8,259 nt of DNA from CAZWRK01 sp964635875. Its GTDB lineage: Bacteria; Pseudomonadota; Gammaproteobacteria; Burkholderiales; Aquaspirillaceae. A program made the position numbers and the translations under genes. The DNA is taken from positions 1 through 8,259 of the forward strand of contig CAZWRK010000159.1 in assembly GCA_964635875.1 (NCBI GenBank), written 5' to 3'. Below the pieces are notes generated by a model. It was not told the DNA's origin, ran no database searches, and saw only the letters and a program-made list of their open reading frames with translations. Positions within the stretch are counted from its first letter, which is position 1. Each line of letters starts with the position of its first letter. Below, piece after piece: positions 1 through 4,810 of this stretch.

Positions 1-290
1 GTGCCGCCATACTGAGCCCCTACAGCTGTGCCCTGCCACACACCTGAGCCAATGGTGCCGACGGTTGATAGATTAGCTAACGTTGTGATGAGGGGGAGTG
101 TAGTAGTGCTTGATTCAATTTTGCCATTGAGCAGGTTGGTAAAGTTGTCGTTGATGGTAGTGCGAGAGTTTGAAAGCGTGTCAGTCCCAAGGATGGTGGT
201 AATGGTGGTGCCTGCGAGGTGCTGAGCGCCACCGAATAGCCCCGCTACCGCTGCTCCTATGCCTACCAATATGTTTGCTATCCAGTGCAT
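1..290 (-). CDS. Fibre-like structural protein, N-terminal part (partial; runs off the left edge)
   Basis: The frame opens at ATG 290, one base after the previous stop (TAGTATG), and stays open for 96 codons to the window edge. The visible part begins with a hydrophobic glycine/alanine-rich segment (about residues 4-21, IANILVGIGAAVAGLFGG). It continues with DTLSNSRTTINDNFTNLLNG (37-56), a pattern I recall near the N-termini of fibre proteins. It then shows TVGTIGSGVWQGTAVGAQYG (75-94), which matches the GxIxSGVWxGTxIxxxYGGTG repeat found in tail fibres and other long surface proteins. It is probably a receptor-binding fibre or similar appendage. The hydrophobic start is unusual for a fibre and could be a membrane anchor or a virion-attachment helix. 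Most of the protein is outside the window. Confidence 0.7.
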   Translation of the reverse strand, partial: MHWIANILVGIGAAVAGLFGGAQHLAGTTITTILGTDTLSNSRTTINDNFTNLLNGKIESSTTTLPLITTLANLSTVGTIGSGVWQGTAVGAQYGG

Positions 291-291
291 A

Positions 292-483
292 CTAGTTTTT
301 GTTGTCTAATGTTAAAGATACGGTGTTTTTATTCTCTGTTGATACCACGGTTCCCGGGTTGTCCCATGTTCCTACTGCGTTATCCCACGTGTACGTAGCT
401 TGGTCCCACGTCGTATTTGGCCCCTTCGCATCGTTCGTGAGGGTTACGGTGTTCTTGTTGTTGAGTGAAAGGTTAATGGTCAT
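292..483 (-). CDS. Small repeat protein with three TWD heptads, 63 aa
   Basis: This 63-residue protein starts in an ATGA overlap with the connector gene. It consists almost entirely of repeats. Three heptads of the form TWD(Q/N)(A/P)xx lie at residues 25-45. They are flanked on one side by LSLNNKNTVTLTND (5-18) and on the other by STENKNTVSLTLDNKN (48-63), so the ends mirror each other. There are no cysteines, membrane segments or charged clusters. Pure beta structure with exposed tryptophans is likely. Similar short NKNTVTLTN and TWD repeat proteins occur, as far as I recall, beside phage tail genes. It may be a small structural or fibre-tip protein; no function is known to me. The stop is one base before the next ATG. 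Confidence 0.6.
   Translation of the reverse strand: MTINLSLNNKNTVTLTNDAKGPNTTWDQATYTWDNAVGTWDNPGTVVSTENKNTVSLTLDNKN
362..410 (-). repeat. 21-bp tandem repeats encoding TWD heptads
   Basis: On the plus strand, TCCCA(T/C)G recurs at 362, 383 and 404, an exact 21-bp period, inside the 63-residue gene. Each unit encodes one TWD heptad. DNA and protein repeat in step, which suggests recent or maintained duplication. Confidence 0.7.
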
Positions 484-1238
484 TTGAATTGTCGTGGTGG
501 CTTAGTGGTCATGGTCTTGCGTTTGTCTCGTTCTCTTCGAGCATAAAATTGCAAGAGGTCGCGCTTCATGCCGGTTGGTGGTGTGGTGTCGCCTACTTTC
601 GCCATGTATGCAGAAACGCGCTCTGGATGGTACTGCACGCAGTATGGAATAGAGGCCATGTAGGCCAAAATGACATGGAAAGGTGAGGAAAAGCCTGGCT
701 GTGTGCTATCGTCGGTCGTCGCTGAAGTTGCGGTAAAGAGTGAGCCAGTGCGCTGAAAGGTCACTCGTAGGCCGTTGGTAAGGGTCACAGCTGTTGAGGT
801 AGGCGCAGGAGCAAGCACGATGCCGTCTGCGTTCTTGTCATACCACATAGGGAAACCCTTAGAGTTAGCACTCGTGGTATTCGCAAAGTACTCGTCCCAT
901 GACATGCCACCAAGTTCCTCGGGGTCGAGTGGCTGTATCTCACGGTATCGTCCATTCAAATCCAGCACTTCGACGCGGATGATGTCGAGATAGTCTGCTG
1001 CAAAAGAGTACTGGTTTGTGCCCTCGGTGAGCGTCGCTGTGCCTCGGGGAAGGGTAGTGAAGTTTTTATCGTCAAACTGCCACGTGCCGTCTGCGGTGAT
1101 AATCCACGAAATAACCTGCTCAAGTGCGTTATTGACACGAGAAGTCTTAGCGAGACGTGAGTACGTCGTGTCTGTTGTGTCGCACAGGCGGTCTATCTCT
1201 GCGCAAATACCTTGTCCGTTTGAATCGTAAAATTGCAT
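480..1238 (-). CDS. Putative head-tail connector (adaptor) protein
   Basis: The product has 252 residues. N-terminal helices (1-50) end in SWIITADGTWQFDD. A beta-rich middle follows, with LTEGTNQYSFAADYLDIIRV (70-89), the GFPMWYDKNADGIVLAPAP segment (128-146) and GLRVTFQRTG (156-165). Next comes a C-terminal helical region beginning FHVILAYMASIPYC (187-200). A very basic tail (ARRERDKRKTMTTKPPRQFK) ends the protein. The order of helices, a strand domain with the PxxWxxxxxxxxLxPAP pattern, and a final helix pair is what I recall for connector, neck or tail-tubular-A-like proteins downstream of capsid genes. Such proteins dock under the portal and join the tail. Its place right after the capsid block fits. 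The ATG is one base after the previous stop (TAATATG). The exact family is not certain. Confidence 0.6.
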   Translation of the reverse strand: MQFYDSNGQGICAEIDRLCDTTDTTYSRLAKTSRVNNALEQVISWIITADGTWQFDDKNFTTLPRGTATLTEGTNQYSFAADYLDIIRVEVLDLNGRYREIQPLDPEELGGMSWDEYFANTTSANSKGFPMWYDKNADGIVLAPAPTSTAVTLTNGLRVTFQRTGSLFTATSATTDDSTQPGFSSPFHVILAYMASIPYCVQYHPERVSAYMAKVGDTTPPTGMKRDLLQFYARRERDKRKTMTTKPPRQFK

Positions 1239-1239
1239 A

Positions 1240-1845
1240 TTAGTAAACGTATTCCCCTACGTGCCCAACCTTGATAGTGGGGTCTATCCAAGTGTCAAAA
1301 CCTGCATCACGAGCAACATTGCAGAACCAAACATCTTCGCCCATTACGAGCGCTCCTTGGCTATCTCTACCAAACGAGAACCATGGGTTGCCGCGTGGAT
1401 GGTCTTCTGATGGCTTGCCCAGCTTCTCGAAGATAGAGAGTTTGATGAGCATGAGCCCTGTCCCTGCGTGGCTTGCCTTGTAGAGTTCGTTCTCTTTGCG
1501 CTCTTCGAGCGGTTTAGATACGAGAGTGAGTGGGAATTCGCGCTTGTTGTATTCTGCCGCGACGATTTCCTTATCATGCGCCAAGAGCCTCGGAATGGTG
1601 TCCTCGGGGAACATCATATCGCTGTCCACAAACAGAAGGTGGGTAGCTCCGCGCTTAATAGCCTCCTGCACGAGCCATGTGCGTGAGCTCACAATGTCGC
1701 ACGACAATCGAAGAAGGAAGTCGGTGACAATCCCTCCAGCACCAACAATGGCGCACCCGATAGAGTGAGCCGTTCGGGCTTTCATCGTGCCCGACTCTGT
1801 GACTGGTAAACCGATAATAACTTTTGCGTCTGGTTTCTTTGCCAT
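1240..1845 (-). CDS. GT-A-fold glycosyltransferase-like protein
   Basis: This 201-residue protein has the marks of a small GT-A glycosyltransferase. It has an N-terminal strand (VIIGLPV, 9-15) and the metal- and nucleotide-sugar-binding DxD motif in HLLFVDSDMMFPED (D74-S-D76). A GTGLMLI strand (128-134), an acidic GEDVWFC motif (E170-D171) that would hold the catalytic base, and a late VGHVG histidine (H195) complete the set. All expected active-site positions are present, so it is probably active. Possible targets are capsid or tail proteins made from the same operon, or host surface sugars. Its position between major capsid and connector favours a virion target, but this is inference. There is no membrane segment. 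The start ATG follows a G-rich leader (GGGGGGCGGGAT) that is not a standard ribosome site. Confidence 0.8.
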   Translation of the reverse strand: MAKKPDAKVIIGLPVTESGTMKARTAHSIGCAIVGAGGIVTDFLLRLSCDIVSSRTWLVQEAIKRGATHLLFVDSDMMFPEDTIPRLLAHDKEIVAAEYNKREFPLTLVSKPLEERKENELYKASHAGTGLMLIKLSIFEKLGKPSEDHPRGNPWFSFGRDSQGALVMGEDVWFCNVARDAGFDTWIDPTIKVGHVGEYVY

Positions 1846-1886
1846 ATCCCGCCCCCCACAGAGTGAGAGGAAGGGATGAGAAAGAA

Positions 1887-2792
1887 CTAGGCTACGTTCA
1901 CGTCGAAGAGCGTAGGCTTGAGGTTCGTAGGAACCAACAAACCGTAGTCCACACGGGTGTGAATCTGCGTACCTGAGAGTGAGCCAGCGGTTGAGCTGGA
2001 TGGCATCTCGTTTACGAAAGTCTTGCCGTAGGTGCTCTTGAGGATACCGAGCTTCTGTGCGCCACGAACACCTGCCATGACGTGACCAGTGGCATAGCCA
2101 GTGGTGACGTAGTGGTAGAGGCCCATAGCTTCCTTGCCCATGCGACCATTGCCGCCGTCTGCGAGAGCTTCATCAGCAAAGCGGAAACCGTTTGCCTGCA
2201 TGAATGCTACGAGGAGCGTCCAGTCAGAAGGTCGCCAGACTGCAAAACCACCGTTCTGAAGGTAGTAGTTGTAGCCGTTTGCGGTGATTATTTGCTCGAT
2301 AACGCCACGGATAACGTCGTCGATGTTGTTCGAAGACATGGTGATAGGTGTTGCCGAGAGACCGAGAACGCCTGCGCCAGTGTCACCAAAGTCAGTGAAG
2401 TTTGCGTTGTTACCGAGAACAACTGCCTCGATGCGCTCACCAATCTTCTTACCAAGAAGGTCGCCCATTTCGCCCATCTTTGCGTAGTTAGACTGCGCTT
2501 GGTCAGCGTAGTCCATGTACACAGAGTCGATTTCAGCCGTGACAATCGAGAGAGTCTCGTTCGTCATGGTGACATCTTTGAACGGGATGACGTTCGACAA
2601 GAGTGAACGGCCCGCGGCGGTATTGGTGAGAGTTGCTACTGCTGGCTCGTTAGCCGTAGATACGAGAGGGAAGTTGTAAGTCTGCGTGTCGGTATAAATG
2701 ACATCGCAAACATCCTTCCAGTTCTGTGGCTTATCGAGGCGCTGTGCGAGCGTTGTCTCCCAAACTGCCTGATAGATTACTGTGTTTACCAT
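1887..2792 (-). CDS. Major capsid protein (HK97-like fold)
   Basis: This is the shell-forming coat protein. Its 301 residues fall in the normal range for HK97-fold coat proteins without a large scaffolding domain at the N-terminus. This agrees with the separate scaffold gene and the lack of a recognisable prohead protease. Typical elements are an N-arm (1-40), an E-loop-like stretch (41-75) and a TAEIDSVYMDYADQAQSN segment (85-102). The long spine helix follows (AKMGEMGDLLGKKIGERIEA, 104-123, continuing to VVLG). P-domain segments come next (GGFAVWRPSDWTLLVAFMQA, 181-200), with C-terminal strands ending VDYGLLVPTNLKPTLFDV. The start ATG follows a 36-bp gap with a small inverted repeat and no Shine-Dalgarno sequence. 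The fold call is from pattern and position and was not checked by structure search. Confidence 0.85.
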   Translation of the reverse strand: MVNTVIYQAVWETTLAQRLDKPQNWKDVCDVIYTDTQTYNFPLVSTANEPAVATLTNTAAGRSLLSNVIPFKDVTMTNETLSIVTAEIDSVYMDYADQAQSNYAKMGEMGDLLGKKIGERIEAVVLGNNANFTDFGDTGAGVLGLSATPITMSSNNIDDVIRGVIEQIITANGYNYYLQNGGFAVWRPSDWTLLVAFMQANGFRFADEALADGGNGRMGKEAMGLYHYVTTGYATGHVMAGVRGAQKLGILKSTYGKTFVNEMPSSSTAGSLSGTQIHTRVDYGLLVPTNLKPTLFDVNVA

Positions 2793-2794
2793 GA

Positions 2795-2813
2795 TTGCTA
2801 ATGTAATTAGTAA
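2795..2813 (-). repeat. Small inverted repeat just before the capsid gene
   Basis: CTAAT and ATTAG arms flank GTA (2798-2810), extended by two further pairs across one mismatch. It lies 3-21 bases before the capsid start. It could form a weak hairpin near the start codon or bind a dimeric regulator. It is AT-rich and short, so chance is possible. Confidence 0.3.
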
Positions 2814-2828
2814 CCAGGCAAATGTTGA

Positions 2829-3395
2829 CTAGCGCCAAGAGGGTTTGTTCGAGTTGTCCCTTTCCATGAGCTTCTTCACGACTTCAGCGCGAAGAGCAAA
2901 ATCTGTGGGTAACTGTCCCGTACTCTCATACTTCGTGAGTGCCACGGCTACTGAATCCTGTGTACTAGAATTCCCTCGCTTGGTTGCACTCGGCGTAGCG
3001 TCTTTGACTGCCCTAGCGTCTCTTAGTTTGGTTAGCTTCTCCTGAACATACTCGTCTTTGAGTGCCTGCCGGACAGTCATTCCTGTCTTTTGCATCACTG
3101 TCTGAATGAGGTCTATCTCAGATTCGTCGCTAATACCTTTGAGGTCTAGGTAATCAAGCTGCGTTTCGTCTAATTCGCCCGTTTTGGTAGTAGGTGCTGG
3201 CTTAACTTCAGCCTTTGGGGGAGTGATGCCAAGTTCTTTTTCAAGTTTGGCCTTCATCCTGTTAATACGAGCGAGCTTTTGCTCTACGGTGTACTCCTTC
3301 TTAGGAGCTTCCGTCTGCTCGGGCTGTTCAGTTTCAACCTCTACTTCCGTTTCGTCGTTTTGAGTGTCGACTGCACTTTGTTCAATTTCATCCAT
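2829..3395 (-). CDS. Capsid scaffolding protein
   Basis: Scaffolds guide capsid shell assembly and then leave the prohead. This 188-residue protein sits immediately before the major capsid gene. It has a strongly acidic, disordered N-terminus (residues 1-30, rich in Glu, Asp, Thr, Gln), a coiled-coil-like helix (EYTVEQKLARINRMKAKLEK, 34-53) and a Pro/Lys/Thr linker. A second helical block follows (LDETQLDYLDLKG and DESEIDLIQTVMQKTGMTVR, 75-109). A polar linker leads to a basic C-terminal helix ending in KKLMERDNSNKPSWR. An acidic start, central coiled coil and basic capsid-binding end fit phage scaffolds. No serine-protease motif is seen, so it is not a protease-scaffold fusion. It starts after the window's longest gap, which holds a duplicated element. 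The call rests on composition and position, not a sequence match. Confidence 0.75.
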   Translation of the reverse strand: MDEIEQSAVDTQNDETEVEVETEQPEQTEAPKKEYTVEQKLARINRMKAKLEKELGITPPKAEVKPAPTTKTGELDETQLDYLDLKGISDESEIDLIQTVMQKTGMTVRQALKDEYVQEKLTKLRDARAVKDATPSATKRGNSSTQDSVAVALTKYESTGQLPTDFALRAEVVKKLMERDNSNKPSWR

Positions 3396-3419
3396 GAAAT
3401 TTGAGAAAGTTATTTTTAA

Positions 3420-3472
3420 TCACTTTTGAAGTTGTGAGAACTTATGTGGTCACTTTTGATTGGAGTGAGAAC
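3420..3472. repeat. Two near-identical 22/23-bp direct repeats upstream of the scaffold gene
   Basis: Read on the minus strand, GTTCTCAC, 5 or 6 variable bases, then TCAAAAGTGA occurs at 3472-3450 and again at 3441-3420, with a 30-31-bp spacing that suits binding on one helix face. A weaker third copy of the first half (TTTCTCAAATTTC) follows, directly before the scaffold ATG. The repeats sit in the longest non-coding gap of the window. They could be operator or phage-specific promoter sites. The repeat itself is plainly visible; the role is inferred. Confidence 0.75.
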
Positions 3473-3479
3473 CAAGCCA

Positions 3480-4007
3480 CTAGTTGCGTGGCGTTACACC
3501 AATGAACACTGCGTTGCACGAACCGCCAAACGTGTACCCACCTTGTGAAACGCCAGATGCGCCCATAGACACATAGGTGTTAGGTGCTACGAGACCGTTG
3601 TTGACGCCCGGTGCCCAGTTCGGCGTACCCTGTGCTCCTGCCGAGAGCGAGAGGCTTGCAATGAGGGACGTGGTTGCGTTCGGGACGGTGGATGTAGCAA
3701 GGGTGAGGGTTGCTGCTGATGAGGTTGCTGTGGTTACATTGAACACAAAGCGGTCAAGTGTGGTGGTCGCGTTAGGCGACTTGATGACACACGGAGTAGT
3801 CGTCGCTGCGATAAGCGGAACTGTGCGGTAGTAGGTGTACGTACCGTTCGTGTTGAAATAGTCGTAGTAGGCGTCTGGGCCGGTGACTGAGCCTGCCTGT
3901 GGCTGGGTAACCACCTGGGTCGGCACGACCTTGTTGAGCGCAATGACACCAAGGATAAGAGCTGTGAGTCCTACAACTCCGGTGCCAAATTTGATGAATG
4001 CTTCCAT
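3480..4007 (-). CDS. Membrane-anchored Ser/Thr/Ala-rich protein with paired cysteines, 175 aa
   Basis: This 175-residue protein has an N-terminal hydrophobic segment (about residues 8-24, GTGVVGLTALILGVIAL) after a short lysine-containing start. A Val/Thr/Gln/Pro linker (27-44) and a Tyr-rich stretch (DAYYDYFNTNGTYTYY, 45-60) follow, then a long Thr/Ser/Ala-rich beta domain. Two cysteines bracket that domain, C73 (TTPCVIK) and C164 (GGSCNAVF). The plan of anchor, linker and Cys-bounded beta domain is the same as in the 128-residue protein upstream, although I see no clear residue-level similarity. There are no catalytic motifs. It could be a minor virion or decoration protein, or an exported surface protein. 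It is the last gene before the 84-bp gap, so a transcription unit may end or restart after it. Confidence 0.65.
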   Translation of the reverse strand: MEAFIKFGTGVVGLTALILGVIALNKVVPTQVVTQPQAGSVTGPDAYYDYFNTNGTYTYYRTVPLIAATTTPCVIKSPNATTTLDRFVFNVTTATSSAATLTLATSTVPNATTSLIASLSLSAGAQGTPNWAPGVNNGLVAPNTYVSMGASGVSQGGYTFGGSCNAVFIGVTPRN

Positions 4008-4008
4008 A

Positions 4009-4125
4009 TTATTTTTTAACTTTTAATTTACTGGTAATTTTCTCTTTGACTTCATGAGACTTCGCAGCGCGCTGCTTTTCCTGCTCGCGGTGCTTGTCCT
4101 TGAGGTTTTTCATTCGCTCTAACAT
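4009..4125 (-). CDS. Small lysine-rich protein, 38 aa
   Basis: This short gene has 38 codons and fills the gap between the two membrane-anchored protein genes. It starts at ATG 4125 and ends at TAA, one base before the ATG at 4007 (TAATATG), the same junction seen elsewhere in the operon. The product has 11 Lys and 3 Arg against 6 acidic residues, with heptad-like spacing and no proline or cysteine. It is therefore probably one amphipathic, strongly basic helix, with MKNLKDKHREQEKQRAAK in its first half. It lies in the same frame as the upstream gene, eight codons after that stop, so a rare readthrough product is formally possible. No Shine-Dalgarno sequence is present. The role is unknown; nucleic-acid or acidic-partner binding is only a guess from charge. 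Confidence 0.5.
   Translation of the reverse strand: MLERMKNLKDKHREQEKQRAAKSHEVKEKITSKLKVKK
4016..4028 (-). repeat. 13-bp direct repeat, copy 2, before the 175-aa gene
   Basis: This is identical to the copy at 4136-4148. It overlaps the last codons of the 38-codon gene and lies 8 bases before the stretch leading into the ATG at 4007. A related ATTAAAAATAA lies before the scaffold gene. Confidence 0.6.
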
Positions 4126-4135
4126 AGCGTGTAGA

Positions 4136-4148
4136 TTAACTTTTAATT
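4136..4148 (-). repeat. 13-bp direct repeat, copy 1, before the 38-aa gene
   Basis: AATTAAAAGTTAA (minus strand) spans the stop of the 128-residue gene and lies 10 bases before the 38-codon gene. An identical copy lies 120 bp away at 4016-4028. It may be an A-rich translation-start element or a scar of cassette insertion. Confidence 0.6.
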
Positions 4149-4533
4149 AACGTGTTTCACTCACAGTAATGTTCTGCGAGACAAAGCTGTACACTTTCAC
4201 CTGTCCGCATCCATACTGTCCTGAGTCATATGCCACCGTGGTAGAAGCTGCCTGTAGGTGGCCGTAGGTGGCGGTTGGTGCAACGCCGAGGTCTGCAAAA
4301 GTGAGCATCACAGGGCTTGCGTAGGTGGTGACGATGCGTGCGGAACAGGTAGATGATGCAAAGAGAATGCGAGCCGTAGTACCGACTGCTGGGTTTGAGC
4401 TAGTTGCTACGGTTGCTTGAAGACCTGGGGGCGCAGAAGCCTGTGACCTTTCGGCGGTGAAGTAACTTAGAATAATTAAAGCGAACAATACTCCAGCGGT
4501 TGCGAAGAGTGTGGTTTTAAGTGCGTGTGTCAT
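4147..4533 (-). CDS. Membrane-anchored small protein with C-terminal Cys-paired beta domain, 128 aa
   Basis: This 128-residue protein has one N-terminal hydrophobic segment (about residues 8-25, LFATAGVLFALIILSYF). A Ser/Ala/Pro/Thr-rich linker (30-55) leads into a beta-rich domain with two cysteines, C63 (SSTCSAR) and C109 (QYGCGQVK). The first residues carry one lysine before the hydrophobic run, so the segment could be a signal anchor with the domain outside. No lipobox or clear signal-peptidase site is seen. The ending YDSGQYGCGQVKVYSF resembles hypothetical proteins I associate with metagenomic phages, from memory. It sits between portal and scaffold genes, where a membrane protein is unexpected. 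It could be a minor virion protein, a decoration protein or a host-surface protein. The start ATG follows a 37-bp gap containing a TTGACA box. Confidence 0.65.
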   Translation of the reverse strand: MTHALKTTLFATAGVLFALIILSYFTAERSQASAPPGLQATVATSSNPAVGTTARILFASSTCSARIVTTYASPVMLTFADLGVAPTATYGHLQAASTTVAYDSGQYGCGQVKVYSFVSQNITVSETR

Positions 4534-4534
4534 G

Positions 4535-4574
4535 ACTATATGATGTGGTTAATAATGTGCGTGTCAACTGTCAA
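4535..4574 (-). promoter_or_regulatory. Possible sigma70-like promoter in front of the 128-aa gene (weak)
   Basis: TTGACA occurs twice in tandem (4574-4569 and 4567-4562). The second is followed after 18 bases by TCATAT and after 21 bases by TATAGT. The perfect -35-like box is offset by a poor -10 or poor spacing, and transcription would begin at or inside the ATG, implying a leaderless message. The first TTGACA also overlaps the previous stop codon. Treat it as a candidate only. Confidence 0.2.
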
Positions 4575-4810
4575 CGGCCTGGGTTTTTGATAGATTGCTG
4601 CGGTTGGATAGTTTGCAACCCCGCAATCTTCTTCAAAGCGGCACGTATCCTCGTTTTCCCTACCAAGTAGGCGCGTGTGTCCTGCCCCAACTCTTCGTCG
4701 GTCTTGTCGGTTGACAGTCCATCGAGCGCAAACTCCTCTAAAAGCACCTTCTCAAGCTCCTGCATCACTGCTGGGTTGTCTGCGAGGACTGAAAGGATGG
4801 ATTTAGGCAT
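4571..4810 (-). CDS. Hypothetical helical protein, 79 aa
   Basis: This small, mainly helical protein is encoded directly behind the portal. Its ATG lies inside the last codons of the portal gene (ATGCCTAA, an 8-base overlap), which implies translational coupling. The N-terminal half is acidic (NPAVMQELEKVLLEEFALDG). The second half contains a TDEELGQDTRAYLVGKTRI segment and a basic helix, and ends in a flexible tail with QPQQS and NPGR. There is no membrane segment or cysteine. The coupling suggests a role with or near the portal, for example as an assembly helper. I do not recognise a family. Confidence 0.65.
   Translation of the reverse strand: MPKSILSVLADNPAVMQELEKVLLEEFALDGLSTDKTDEELGQDTRAYLVGKTRIRAALKKIAGLQTIQPQQSIKNPGR

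Noticed and set aside
28..225. 65-codon plus-strand frame at the left edge
   Set aside because: The minus-strand frame from 290 explains this region with fibre-like motifs; the plus frame is its shadow.
2082..2606. 174-codon open frame on the plus strand opposite the capsid gene
   Set aside because: It lies wholly antisense to a confidently assigned gene. Its product is Cys/Val/Arg-rich with no domain pattern, and every supported gene is on the other strand.
3396..3479. Rho-independent terminator in the long gap
   Set aside because: No GC-rich stem followed by a T-run is present in the transcribed direction; only short AT-rich pairing is possible.
4009..4533. Readthrough or recoding fusion of the 128-residue gene with the 38-codon frame
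   Set aside because: They share a frame, but the stop is a plain TAA without a visible stimulator, and the 38-codon frame has its own ATG.
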